Made by a program: the position numbers and the translations under genes. A model generated the notes under the pieces. It ran no database searches. It was not told the DNA's origin and saw only the letters and a list, made by a program, of their open reading frames with translations. This document shows positions 53,531-63,461 of a DNA stretch of 64,000 nucleotides, piece by piece. The stretch is taken from positions 5,082,001 through 5,146,000 of the forward strand of contig NZ_JAUSZN010000001.1 of the NCBI RefSeq assembly GCF_030817595.1. The letters are read 5' to 3'. This DNA is from Neobacillus niacini (GTDB taxonomy: Bacteria; Bacillota; Bacilli; Bacillales; Cytobacillaceae). Every line of letters begins with the position of its first letter. Positions within the stretch are counted from its first letter, which is position 1.

Positions 53531-56500
53531 ATGAGAAGAAAAGGAAGTAAGTTGTACCGCCGCATTTTATCTGCATCGGCTGCAATCATGTTACTTGGTT
53601 CAATGGGTGCCCCTGGGGCAGAAGCCGGGGTTAACGGGGATGGAACAGCCGGCGTCAATGAGAACTATGCGGACAAGCTCAGTCTAAAGCCGCTGGCACC
53701 CGCTTTCAACGTGGATTCACTCATGGAATGGTCTCCTGAAAAGGATCCTGATGCAGAATTGAACCGCGCCAGCGTCCCTTTAAACGAGGACCGATTCAAA
53801 GGAGCTCAGATTAATCCATTAGCCAATCCAAAGGCTGGTATCACCTCTGCAGCAATCACAACGTGGAATCATGATGAAGCGAGTTCGGTAGGCAGCAATG
53901 ACTTTAATGTATACGCTTTCGATAACTGGCAGCTGCTAGATTCTTATATTTACTGGGCAGGAACAAATGAAGGGATTTTCGCCATCCCTACACCAGATAT
54001 TGTGGATGCCGCTCACAGAAATGGGGTGCCTGTTTATGCAACACTTGGATTCCCATGGGGCAGATCAGCTGAAGGACTTGCTGAAATAGAAAAGTTTACA
54101 AAGCAGACTTCTGACGGAAGTTTTCCTGTTGCAGACAAGATGATTGAAGTAGCCGAGTATTTTGGATTTGATGGATATTTCTTTAACCAAGAAACGTATG
54201 GCGTAAATCAGCAAACAGCTGAACGCATGAATGAAATGATGCGATATATCAAACGGAAATCCAACCTTAATGTCAGCTGGTACGATGCTCAGGACAATAA
54301 GGGAAACGTCAACTATCAGGATTCCATCAACAGCCAAAATGACATGTATGTGAAGCCGGCAGAGGATGGGGAATACGCCGTTGATGAGTTCTTTTTAAAC
54401 TATAACTGGAATACCAGTAAGATTAACACAACCGTTGAAACGATGAATAGTCATAACCGGAATCCTTTTGACGCCTATGCAGGTTTCGAAATTCAACAGA
54501 ATTCTTATAATACAAAGATTAACACGGAAGCACTGTTGGATGAAAAGAAACAGCCAAAGGTTTCCATCGCGCTTTATACACCAAACTCGACAATGGGGCT
54601 GGCAGAAAATCCTGCTGACTTCCACGAAAAAGAAAAAAATCTCTGGACTGGACCGCAGGGTGACCCAACCCTTGCAGATGATTCAGCCGATTGGAAGGGA
54701 ATGGCTCGATTTGTAACCGATTCGTCTGTTATTCAGGAAATGCCTTTTACCACAAACTTTAATAGCGGCCATGGAAAACAATACTTTATTAATGGAAAAA
54801 TCGCTAGTGATCTTGAGTGGAACAATCGCTCAATCCAGGATATTATGCCAACCTGGCGTTGGTGGATTCGCGGTGAAGGCAGCCGAATGAATGTATCCTA
54901 TGATTTTGAAAAAGCATATAACGGTGGTAATTCACTGAAATTTAGCGGTACGCTCGATGCCAACTCCGAAAATGATACTATGCTTTACAGCACCAAACTG
55001 CCGATCACCGACAGTACAAAGGTCCGCGTGATCTATGAAAATCAATCAGGTGCAAATGTTTTGCTTGGTGTAGCATACAGTGAAGATTATTCGCGGGATA
55101 ACATGAAATATTATTCACTTCCAGCGACAGAAAAGGGCTGGCAGACTGCCATCGTTGATTTGGGAGAAGAGGCAGGAAAGACGGCGTATGCAGTAAGTCT
55201 AAAAATTAGTAACTCTGAAAAACTTGAAAACTATGCTTTTCATTTAGGTCAGCTATCCATTTATGATTCAGCTGAAGAGGTTTTATCCAAACCAGCAGAT
55301 GTGGAAATTTTAGAAGAAATGACGATGTCAGCATTTGAGGCGGAAGCCCGTCTAGGGTGGACCGAGCAGAAGAACGTATTGCATTATGAGATTTACCAAG
55401 AGAATGCCGATGGGGTGGAAACACTTTTAGGCGTTACACCAAATAACTATTTCTACACACCAAATATTACCCGTACAAATGAAAACGCTTCGAGTAATAA
55501 TCGTACATCCATAAAAGTTGTGCCGGTCAATCAAGATTATGTACGAGGTGGAGCTGCTGTTGTTGACTTTGATTGGGGAATGGGTACGGATGCTACGGAG
55601 ATTGAACAAAACCCAACCTCTGAGAATGTGGTTCTTGGCGCGCAAGTAACAGATGTGTCCGCAGAAAATGATGCTGAGCCTGCTGCGAAAGCATTAGATG
55701 GAACAGCAATCGGTAATAGTAAGTGGTGTGCAACAAATGCAAAGACTGGTTATATGACCATTGATATTGGTGAGGAGAAAACAATCAAACGCTGGCGCGT
55801 CGAACATGCTGAGTATGGCGGAGAAGCAAGTAATATGAATACCGTTGATTTCGAGCTGCTTTATAAAAATGAAAACGGGGATTGGGTCAGTGCAAAAAGG
55901 ATTACAGATAATACGAAGGCTGTGACCGATATTGTTTTAGACCAGCCTGTCACGGCTAGAGAATTTAAGCTTCAGGTCTACAATAGTGGTACTTCTCCTT
56001 GGGGTGCGATCCGGATCTATGAATGGCAAATGTTTGAAAGTGACGCGCTGCCAAGAACGGAAAATATTATGATGCATTTTGCAAATGCTGAAAATAATAC
56101 AGGTGCAAATGACCAGGTGACAATTGACAGAGTTCAACTGGGACAAACCGTTAGATTATATAACTCCTTGGAAACTAAGAATGTTCTAGCAGAAAAGGCT
56201 GCTGAAAAAGACGGAACGATTTCCTTCGAACAGTTGGATTTTGGACTTGAAGGCGGCAGAGTCTATTATACGGTTCAAAACGAAGGTGAGAGAGAAAGTC
56301 TGAGGTTCAGCACAGCTTACTTGAATGAAAAGGTAACGGAAGTGATGCTTCAAATCAATAACCTTCCTGCCGTTGCGGATTTGACGTTAGAGGATAAGGA
56401 TATCGTCAATGATAGTAAAGTTGCCTACAACAAGCTTCACCCAACATTAAGAGAACAGGTCGCTAACTATGATACCTTGGTTCAAGCTATGGATCGTATA

Positions 56501-56548
56501 CAGGAATTGAAAAAGAATTTTAATAATGGAAGCAAAAAAGGGGAATAG
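53531..56548 (+). CDS. Secreted GH85 endo-beta-N-acetylglucosaminidase (Endo-D type)
   Basis: A 1005-residue secreted enzyme that cuts between the two GlcNAc residues of N-glycans, releasing the glycan. The signal peptide ends near AEAG (residues 30-33). The GH85 barrel (about 55-420) carries the catalytic Asn219 and Glu221 in FDGYFFNQET, the conserved N-x-E of the family. Beta-domains follow, including an F5/8 discoidin-type module at about 690-795. The C-terminus ends NNGSKKGE with no LPxTG anchor. It is divergent from the GH84 gene. The catalytic barrel is unmistakable; glycan-type preference cannot be told. Confidence 0.92.
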   Translation: MRRKGSKLYRRILSASAAIMLLGSMGAPGAEAGVNGDGTAGVNENYADKLSLKPLAPAFNVDSLMEWSPEKDPDAELNRASVPLNEDRFKGAQINPLANPKAGITSAAITTWNHDEASSVGSNDFNVYAFDNWQLLDSYIYWAGTNEGIFAIPTPDIVDAAHRNGVPVYATLGFPWGRSAEGLAEIEKFTKQTSDGSFPVADKMIEVAEYFGFDGYFFNQETYGVNQQTAERMNEMMRYIKRKSNLNVSWYDAQDNKGNVNYQDSINSQNDMYVKPAEDGEYAVDEFFLNYNWNTSKINTTVETMNSHNRNPFDAYAGFEIQQNSYNTKINTEALLDEKKQPKVSIALYTPNSTMGLAENPADFHEKEKNLWTGPQGDPTLADDSADWKGMARFVTDSSVIQEMPFTTNFNSGHGKQYFINGKIASDLEWNNRSIQDIMPTWRWWIRGEGSRMNVSYDFEKAYNGGNSLKFSGTLDANSENDTMLYSTKLPITDSTKVRVIYENQSGANVLLGVAYSEDYSRDNMKYYSLPATEKGWQTAIVDLGEEAGKTAYAVSLKISNSEKLENYAFHLGQLSIYDSAEEVLSKPADVEILEEMTMSAFEAEARLGWTEQKNVLHYEIYQENADGVETLLGVTPNNYFYTPNITRTNENASSNNRTSIKVVPVNQDYVRGGAAVVDFDWGMGTDATEIEQNPTSENVVLGAQVTDVSAENDAEPAAKALDGTAIGNSKWCATNAKTGYMTIDIGEEKTIKRWRVEHAEYGGEASNMNTVDFELLYKNENGDWVSAKRITDNTKAVTDIVLDQPVTAREFKLQVYNSGTSPWGAIRIYEWQMFESDALPRTENIMMHFANAENNTGANDQVTIDRVQLGQTVRLYNSLETKNVLAEKAAEKDGTISFEQLDFGLEGGRVYYTVQNEGERESLRFSTAYLNEKVTEVMLQINNLPAVADLTLEDKDIVNDSKVAYNKLHPTLREQVANYDTLVQAMDRIQELKKNFNNGSKKGE

Positions 56549-56586
56549 CGGGAAGCTCTGAAACTCACATTCTTCTGACACCAAAA

Positions 56587-56636
56587 GGGTCTCGTTTTTC
56601 ACTGTAAAAATGCAGTGAAAAACGGGACTTTTTTAA
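56587..56636 (+). terminator. Terminator of the GH85 gene
   Basis: GTCTCGTTTTTCACTG pairs with CAGTGAAAAACGGGAC (56589-56604 and 56613-56628) with one G-T pair and an 8-base loop, then a run of T. The gap to the GH38 gene contains a weak cre-like box (56762-56776). Confidence 0.85.
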
Positions 56637-56809
56637 TAGATCATTCATTTTATGGATTAATTTTATATCGACTGTAATAACTTTATGACTTGCCGCTATT
56701 CTATTGCTGTTTACGTCTGGTTTTCTTATTGTAAGTACTAGAAGTATTTTATTTATTAATAATGACAGCGTTTTCGTTCTTTAGAAATCATTAAAGGAGT
56801 GGAAGTCTC

Positions 56810-59503
56810 GTGAACAAGACAGCCCATATTATATCTCATTCCCATTGGGACAGGGAATGGTACTTACCTTTTGAGAAACATCGCTATTATTTCATACAGC
56901 TTATGAATAATCTTATTGAACAGTTCAAAAAGGAAGGAAGCGGCTTTCAATCGTTTCATCTAGATGGCCAAACGGTTCTGTTGGAGGATTATTTCGCGGT
57001 TCACCCGGAGAATCGTGAAATTGTAAAGCAATTAATAAAGGAGAAAAAGCTTCATATCGGTCCTTGGTATGTACTGCAGGATGCGTTTTTAACAAGCTCC
57101 GAAGCAAATGTTCGAAACCTGCTGATTGGTATGAATGATACGAAAGCCTATGGACATGTTTCAAAAATAGGTTATTTTCCGGATACTTTCGGTATTTATG
57201 GGCAGGCACCGCAGCTTTTAAAGCAAGCGGGAATTGACACAGCTGCCTTTGGCAGAGGAGTGAAACCGACCGGCTTTAATAACACGGTTTCAGACGTTCC
57301 TGACTATGAATCACCTTATTCCGAAATGATTTGGAAGTCACCTGATGGCTCAAGTGTTTTAGGAATCCTATTTGCCAATTGGTATTCCAATGGGAATGAA
57401 ATTCCGGTGGATGAAGAAGAAGCGAAAGCGTTCTGGGATAAGAAGCTCTTAGACTCTGAGAAATATGCCTCAACGAATCAGTTGTTGTTTATGAATGGCT
57501 GCGATCACCAGCCGCTGCAAAAGACGATTCCACAGGCGATTGAAACGGCATCTGCCCTATATCCAGATTATCAGTTTAAGCATTCTAGTTTTGATGAATA
57601 TACGGAAGCGTTAGAAAAGGCACTGCCTGAGCAGCTGCAAGTAATTGAAGGGGAATTGCGCAATCAGCGGACAGATGGCTGGTCCACCCTTGTAAATACT
57701 GCATCAAGCCGTATTTATTTGAAGCAAATGAATCACCACTGTCAAACTCTTTTGGAAAAGAACGCTGAGCCGCTTGCGGCCATGTTAGCTTTAGCAGGTG
57801 GCACCTACCCGCGGGAATACATCCGCTTTATGTGGAAATCATTGATGAAGAATCACCCGCACGACAGTATTTGCGGCTGTAGTGTCGATGAAGTCCACCG
57901 TGAAATGGTGACTCGTTTTGAGACTGTAGCGCAAATGGGAGAGGTATTTGTTGAGGAAAATGCAGCTGCGCTTGCACAAACAGTTGATACTTCACATACA
58001 CCTGAAGGCGGTATTCCGCTAGTTGTCCTGAATACAACCGGATGGGAGAAAAATGAAGTCGTTTCAAAAGTAGTCGATTTGGAAAAAGTGTATTTTTCAC
58101 AAATGCACTTTGAAGATATTCCCGTTTATTTGCAGGATAAACCAATGGCAGGATACAAACTGGTTGATGGTGAAGGCAAATCGGTAGACTATCAGCTTGA
58201 AAGTTCTGCCGTCGAATTCGGCTATGACTTACCAGATGATAAATTCCGTCAGCCGTTTTTTGCCAAACGTGCAAAGCTTTCGTTTTTCGCAAAGGGAATT
58301 CCTTCATTTGGTTTTAAAACATTCTACCTTGTGCCAGGTGCCGAAGAAGAGCAGGAGTTTGTGTCTTCATCAGAAACCCAGTTCGAAATGGAAAATGAAT
58401 ATGTTCATCTACAGTTTCATGAAGATGGCAGCTATGACTTAATGCATAAAGATACCGGTGAGTCCTTCCATCGTCTCGGAATCTACGAAGACACTGGCGA
58501 TATTGGTAACGAATATATGTACAAGGAAGCTAAGGGGCTTGAGGCTATCACAACAAAGGATGTACCAGCGGAATTTAGATTCCTAGAAAGAAGTACACTC
58601 AGAACAGTCCTAGAGTTTACGCACAAATTATTGATACCGGTTTCTGCAGATGATCGCTTAGCGATGGAACGGAATAGGCTTATTTGGCATAAGGAAAGAG
58701 AAGCCGGAAGATCGGACGAAATGACAACAATCACCATGCAAACGGTTGTCACACTTGAAAAGGGAATGAAGGGTCCGGCATTTAAGCTGATTATTGACAA
58801 CCAAGCAACCGATCACCGTCTGCGTGTGTTGTTCCCAACCGCTTTACAGACCGAAACACATAAAGCTGACAGCATTTTTGAAATTGTAACCCGCCCAAAT
58901 AAGCCAGAGAAGGAATGGGAAAATCCGAGCTTTTGTCATCACCAGCAGCACTTTGCCAGCCTGGCGGATGAAAGAATAGGATTAACCGTAGTGACAGATG
59001 GTCTGCAAGAATATGAAATTCTCCCGGAGAATGGCACGATTGCCGTAACCGTGCTTCGATCAACAGCCGAGCTCGGGGACTGGGGTTATTTCCCTACACC
59101 TGAAGCACAATGCTTAGGAATGCAAACAGCAGAATGGCAAGTGCTGCCGCATGAAAAAGATGTCATCCAATCGCAGGCATATGTCGATGCGTATCAATAC
59201 AAAGTTCCTCTTGTGGCTGTTCAGACAAGCATCCATAAAGGTGACTTACCGGAAACATATCAATTTGTTCAAACAGAATCCAATGGACTGGTATGGACAT
59301 CAATGAGAATAGCGGAAGAGCATGATGATGTAATGATTCGCTGGTTTAATCCAGCCGAAGAAGAGGCTAATCTTAAGGCTGATATAAAGGATTATGAATC
59401 CTTTAAGAGTAATATCCTTGAAGAAAATACAGACGATACCCAAGATTCATATGTAGTAGGAAAATATGAAATCATCACACTTGGTTTTCATAAAAAGAGA
59501 TAG
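56810..59503 (+). CDS. GH38 alpha-mannosidase
   Basis: An 897-residue cytoplasmic enzyme without signal peptide. The zinc site includes His10, His12 and Asp14 in SHSHWDREWY, and the nucleophile is expected at Asp125 in YFPDTFGIYGQ. The C-terminal beta domains match bacterial GH38 enzymes of the MngB kind. It removes alpha-linked mannose residues from imported oligosaccharides. The start is a GTG with AAAGGAGTGG upstream. It begins the run GH38, GH125, YesL, GH20, GH38. A MngB-like role on mannosylglycerate is less likely in this setting of N-glycan enzymes. Confidence 0.92.
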   Translation: MNKTAHIISHSHWDREWYLPFEKHRYYFIQLMNNLIEQFKKEGSGFQSFHLDGQTVLLEDYFAVHPENREIVKQLIKEKKLHIGPWYVLQDAFLTSSEANVRNLLIGMNDTKAYGHVSKIGYFPDTFGIYGQAPQLLKQAGIDTAAFGRGVKPTGFNNTVSDVPDYESPYSEMIWKSPDGSSVLGILFANWYSNGNEIPVDEEEAKAFWDKKLLDSEKYASTNQLLFMNGCDHQPLQKTIPQAIETASALYPDYQFKHSSFDEYTEALEKALPEQLQVIEGELRNQRTDGWSTLVNTASSRIYLKQMNHHCQTLLEKNAEPLAAMLALAGGTYPREYIRFMWKSLMKNHPHDSICGCSVDEVHREMVTRFETVAQMGEVFVEENAAALAQTVDTSHTPEGGIPLVVLNTTGWEKNEVVSKVVDLEKVYFSQMHFEDIPVYLQDKPMAGYKLVDGEGKSVDYQLESSAVEFGYDLPDDKFRQPFFAKRAKLSFFAKGIPSFGFKTFYLVPGAEEEQEFVSSSETQFEMENEYVHLQFHEDGSYDLMHKDTGESFHRLGIYEDTGDIGNEYMYKEAKGLEAITTKDVPAEFRFLERSTLRTVLEFTHKLLIPVSADDRLAMERNRLIWHKEREAGRSDEMTTITMQTVVTLEKGMKGPAFKLIIDNQATDHRLRVLFPTALQTETHKADSIFEIVTRPNKPEKEWENPSFCHHQQHFASLADERIGLTVVTDGLQEYEILPENGTIAVTVLRSTAELGDWGYFPTPEAQCLGMQTAEWQVLPHEKDVIQSQAYVDAYQYKVPLVAVQTSIHKGDLPETYQFVQTESNGLVWTSMRIAEEHDDVMIRWFNPAEEEANLKADIKDYESFKSNILEENTDDTQDSYVVGKYEIITLGFHKKR

Positions 59504-59515
59504 GAGCGGAAAAAA

Positions 59516-60841
59516 ATGACGACAGTAATTCCTGAATCCATGCAAAAACTGATTCAACATGTAAAAGAATTTTTCCCAGAGGATGAAAAATTGCAGATCA
59601 TGTTCGAGCAATGTTTTGTTAATACGTATACCACTACGTTGAAGAAACAAGAAGATGGGAAGACATTCGTGATTACCGGGGATATCCCGGCGATGTGGCT
59701 GCGAGATTCAGCCGCACAGGTAAGACCTTATTTACTGGCTGCTGAAGAGGATGAAGAATTGGCTACGCTACTCGAAGGGGTGATTCGCCAACAGTTTGAT
59801 TTTATCTTGCATGACCCCTATGCCAATGCGTTTAATCAAACAGCAAATGGGAAGGGACACCAATCAGACCTGACCAAGATGACACCGCATATTTGGGAGC
59901 GGAAGTATGAAATTGATTCCTTGTGCTATCCCATACAGCTTGCCTACCTATTTTGGAAGTCAACCGGACGCACGACTCTTATAAACGATACGTTCAAACG
60001 GGTGATAGAAACGATTATTCATGTATGGCGGACAGAGCAGGATCATGAAAATCATTCACCTTACCGCTTTGAGCGTACGGATTGCCGTCAGTCTGATACG
60101 TTAATCCGGGAGGGCAAAGGAGGGCGGGTTGTTCCAACGGGGATGACGTGGAGTGCTTTCCGTCCAAGTGATGATGCCTGTACTTATGGCTACCTTGTCC
60201 CGGCTAATATGTTTGCAGTAGTCGTCTTAGGGTATGCAGCGGAAATGTGTGATGTTCTTAAGGATACGGCATTAAAAGAAGAATGCCTAAAGCTTCGTGA
60301 AGAAATTCAAAAGGGTATTGAACAATACGCTAAGCTGGACCACCCGATTCATGGAAACATGTTTGTATATGAAACGGATGGAGAAGGAAGAGTGAATGTA
60401 ATGGATGATGCCAATGTTCCGAGCCTGCTTGCAGCACCGTACTTAGGCTATCTTCCATATGATGATCCGGCGTATTTAAACACACGGTCCTTCCTTCTAA
60501 GCAGGGATAATCCATATTATTACGAAGGAAAATATGCAAATGGAATTGGCAGTCCGCACACTCCTGATCATTATATTTGGCATATCGCGCTGGCGATTCA
60601 GGGGATGACCACAACAAGTGAGGCAGAGAAGCAAGAAATTTTAGCATATTTTAAACAAACAGATGGTGAAACCAATTTTATGCATGAAGGCTTTAATGCA
60701 GATTGCCCTGAAGAATTTACAAGAGACTGGTTCGCTTGGGCAAATACGATGTTTAGTGAATTTGTTTTAAGTTTAACTGGGAAAGCAGTAAAAGGCAGTC
60801 CACTTTATGACCAATTAATGAAGAGCCATAGTAATCTATAA
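59516..60841 (+). CDS. GH125 exo-alpha-1,6-mannosidase
   Basis: A 441-residue cytoplasmic (alpha/alpha)6-barrel enzyme of the metal-independent alpha-mannosidase family, marked by TGDIPAMWLRDSAAQVRPY at residues 54-72, and FRPSDDACTYGYLVPANMF near 220. GH125 enzymes remove alpha-1,6-linked mannose, which GH38 enzymes cut poorly, so the two act in series on the trimannosyl core of N-glycans. It starts 12 bases after the GH38 stop with an AGGAGCGG site. No signal peptide. The family call is firm. Confidence 0.93.
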   Translation: MTTVIPESMQKLIQHVKEFFPEDEKLQIMFEQCFVNTYTTTLKKQEDGKTFVITGDIPAMWLRDSAAQVRPYLLAAEEDEELATLLEGVIRQQFDFILHDPYANAFNQTANGKGHQSDLTKMTPHIWERKYEIDSLCYPIQLAYLFWKSTGRTTLINDTFKRVIETIIHVWRTEQDHENHSPYRFERTDCRQSDTLIREGKGGRVVPTGMTWSAFRPSDDACTYGYLVPANMFAVVVLGYAAEMCDVLKDTALKEECLKLREEIQKGIEQYAKLDHPIHGNMFVYETDGEGRVNVMDDANVPSLLAAPYLGYLPYDDPAYLNTRSFLLSRDNPYYYEGKYANGIGSPHTPDHYIWHIALAIQGMTTTSEAEKQEILAYFKQTDGETNFMHEGFNADCPEEFTRDWFAWANTMFSEFVLSLTGKAVKGSPLYDQLMKSHSNL

Positions 60842-60878
60842 AATTATTCAAGTTAATACTTTGAAAGGGTGATGGATT

Positions 60879-61499
60879 ATGAAAAAAGTTCCATGGATGA
60901 TAGTTGTTTGTGAATGGATCTGGAGGGCAATCTTGGCGAATCTATACTGGGTTGCCTTTACCATCCTTGGGTTAGGGGTCTTTGGCTTTTTTCCAGCATC
61001 CATTGCCCTGTTTACCATTGTCAGGAAGTGGCTAAGGAAAGATAGTGATATACCTGTCTGGGCGACGTTTAAGCAAGTTTATTTTAAAGAATGGAAAAGA
61101 AGCAATAAAATAGGCCTTGTATTTTACAGCATTGGCCTTTTTCTCTTTATTGATATTCGTATTGCAGAGCAAGTCATGACGGGTATTTTTGCTAGTTTTC
61201 TATTAATTATTTTATATATCTTAGTATTTGTCTTTCTATTGGCTGTTGGTAATTTCCTTTCGCTCTATGTCCATTATCAACTCTCAACGAAAGAATATAT
61301 AAAACAATCCTTTCTATTTACCTTAACGGGATTACCATCCACGATATGGATCGGAGCAGGATTATTCGTTATTGGCATGCTTTTACTTAGGATGCCAGGC
61401 TTACTTCCGTTTATTTCTGGAGTTGCTCCTGCTTATTGGATGATGAGAGTCAACTTAAATCGATATAATCTGCTAGAGAAAAGATTGTCTGGGTCTTAA
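60879..61499 (+). CDS. YesL-like DUF624 membrane protein
   Basis: A 206-residue protein with about five membrane helices and the DUF624 pattern: helix, LGLGVFGFFPASIALFTIVRKW near residue 30, VYFKEWKRSNKIG near 68, and LPFISGVAPAYWMMR near 175. YesL-type proteins are encoded with LplB-type ABC sugar importers and YesMN sensors in Bacillus, and their task is unknown, perhaps in assembling or regulating the importer. Here it lies in the glycan enzyme operon, so a sugar importer gene may follow outside the window. Its stop overlaps the next start (TAATG). Confidence 0.82.
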   Translation: MKKVPWMIVVCEWIWRAILANLYWVAFTILGLGVFGFFPASIALFTIVRKWLRKDSDIPVWATFKQVYFKEWKRSNKIGLVFYSIGLFLFIDIRIAEQVMTGIFASFLLIILYILVFVFLLAVGNFLSLYVHYQLSTKEYIKQSFLFTLTGLPSTIWIGAGLFVIGMLLLRMPGLLPFISGVAPAYWMMRVNLNRYNLLEKRLSGS

Positions 61500-63430
61500 T
61501 GGGATGGGCCAGCTATTGTTTAGAAAAATGGAATGAAATGAGGGAGAAGATGAAACTGCACCTAACAGGAGACGTAACCTCCATAGTGGAAGGGCTTAAT
61601 CTTGTAATGGAGAATTTAACGGTTCAACTTTCAGAGGATGGCTATCCAGTATATGTGAAACAGCGAAAGGGTCCATTGCATGTTATGAATCACAATGGCC
61701 AGGCGGAAATTAGCTTTGAGAAGCCTATTCACTTTTTTCGCGGCTTAGGATTATTCCTTGAACATTTTAGTAAAGAGACAGAGTTTGACTTGTCAGAGAA
61801 TCCACAGTTTACAATGAGCGGTGTTATGTTGGATGCGTCTAGAAATGCAGTGCCAACACTTTCTGATGTAGAACAGCTGCTGCAAAAAATGGCTTTAATG
61901 GGACTAGATACCTTAATGCTATATACAGAGGATACGTACGAGGTAAAGGAACATCCTTATTTTGGATATATGCGGGGAAGATATTCGGCTGAGGAGTTAA
62001 AGGCATGTGATGACTATGCGGTGAAATTAGGGATTGAAATGATCCCTTGTATTCAATCACTGGGCCATTTACGGGAAGCGCTTAAATGGAATTATGCTTC
62101 CAATTTTAAAGACACAGATGACATTTTATTGGTTGATGAGCCAAAGACATATGAATTCTTGGAAAACTGTATAAGGGCAGCCTCTGAGCCTTTCCGTACC
62201 AAGCGTATTCATATCGGAATGGATGAAACGTTCCAGCTTGGCTTAGGGAAATATTTGGAGAAACATGGTTATGAGAATCATATTGATATCATGAATAGGC
62301 ATTTGAAAAAGGTTGTTTCTATTACGGATAAGTATGATCTAAAACCGATGATCTGGAGCGATATGTACTTTCCGTTGTTTCAGGAAAACAGCAAATATCG
62401 AGATGAGTTCGGCAAGATTCCGGAAGACATACTAGCTTCCATCCCTGATGTAGAGCTTGTTTATTGGAATTATTATCGGAGAGAACAGGAAGTTTATGAG
62501 CAGGATTTTCAACACCATAAGCTGCTAGGTCAGACGCCGATTTTTGCCGGCGGTGCGTGGACATGGAATGGGATTGTCCCAAACTATGGCAAAGCTATTG
62601 CAACGACAGAGGCTGCTATGGCTGCGTGTAAAAAAGAGGGCATTAAAGAAGTGTTTGTTACACTGTGGGGCGACAATGGAGCCGAAACACCATTCTCTAC
62701 ATCATTGCCGATCTTACAATTATTTGCAGAGCACACCTACCATAAGGAAGTCACACTTGAACAAACAGCGAAGCGCTATTCCTTCTGTGGTGAAGGAAAC
62801 TTTGAGGATTTCATGGTCTTGAAGAAGTTGGATGAAACCCCTGGCGTCATGAAGGACAATATGAATACATCAATGACCTCTAAAGTATTGCTGTACCAGG
62901 ATATACTAATTGGATTATACGATGAAAATAGTAAAGGATTATCCTTAGGTGAGCATTATGAAAAACTAGTTTCTGAGATTGAAAAAGCAAAATACAACAA
63001 CCCAAAATGGGAAAGCCTATTTGACTTTTATGAGCAATTGGCAAGGGTTCTAAGTGTGAAGGCGGAAATCGGAATTAAGATAAAAGAAGTTTACGATCGG
63101 AAAGATTACGAGCAAATGAAATCATTCCTTAAAGAACTTGATTGGATTCAAACCAATGTCAATCTGTTACGTCAAAAGCACCGAAAAATATGGTTTGAAT
63201 CGTACAAGCCATTTGGCTGGGAGGTCATCGATATTCGATACGGCGGCGTCATTACCAGAATTGACTCAGTAAAATATCGGATTCAAGAATGGCTAGCGGG
63301 CAGGATTACTGCTATTGAAGAATTAGAAGAAGAACGATTACGCCATGATGGGCCTTGGGAAATTGTTGACGGCTTAGTTGGCGGCAATGTTTATCATCGT
63401 ATCGTCACTGCAGGAAACTTTTCATTATAA
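61499..63430 (+). CDS. GH20 beta-hexosaminidase (GcnA-like, cytoplasmic)
   Basis: A 643-residue enzyme that removes terminal beta-GlcNAc (or GalNAc). The GH20 barrel has VMLDASRNAVP near residue 110, LYTEDTYEVKEHPYFGYMRGRY at 141-162 and the catalytic Asp242-Glu243 pair in HIGMDETF. Overall it resembles the Streptococcus GcnA type. There is no signal peptide, so it acts on imported sugars. The first ATG overlaps the YesL stop; an alternative ATG at 61550 (protein starting MKLHLTGDV) has AGGGAG only 3 bases upstream, so the start is uncertain. With GH38 and GH125 it would strip GlcNAc antennae from imported N-glycans. Confidence 0.9.
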   Translation: MGWASYCLEKWNEMREKMKLHLTGDVTSIVEGLNLVMENLTVQLSEDGYPVYVKQRKGPLHVMNHNGQAEISFEKPIHFFRGLGLFLEHFSKETEFDLSENPQFTMSGVMLDASRNAVPTLSDVEQLLQKMALMGLDTLMLYTEDTYEVKEHPYFGYMRGRYSAEELKACDDYAVKLGIEMIPCIQSLGHLREALKWNYASNFKDTDDILLVDEPKTYEFLENCIRAASEPFRTKRIHIGMDETFQLGLGKYLEKHGYENHIDIMNRHLKKVVSITDKYDLKPMIWSDMYFPLFQENSKYRDEFGKIPEDILASIPDVELVYWNYYRREQEVYEQDFQHHKLLGQTPIFAGGAWTWNGIVPNYGKAIATTEAAMAACKKEGIKEVFVTLWGDNGAETPFSTSLPILQLFAEHTYHKEVTLEQTAKRYSFCGEGNFEDFMVLKKLDETPGVMKDNMNTSMTSKVLLYQDILIGLYDENSKGLSLGEHYEKLVSEIEKAKYNNPKWESLFDFYEQLARVLSVKAEIGIKIKEVYDRKDYEQMKSFLKELDWIQTNVNLLRQKHRKIWFESYKPFGWEVIDIRYGGVITRIDSVKYRIQEWLAGRITAIEELEEERLRHDGPWEIVDGLVGGNVYHRIVTAGNFSL

Positions 63431-63461
63431 AGGATAGAAATATCTAAATGGGGTGATTGGA

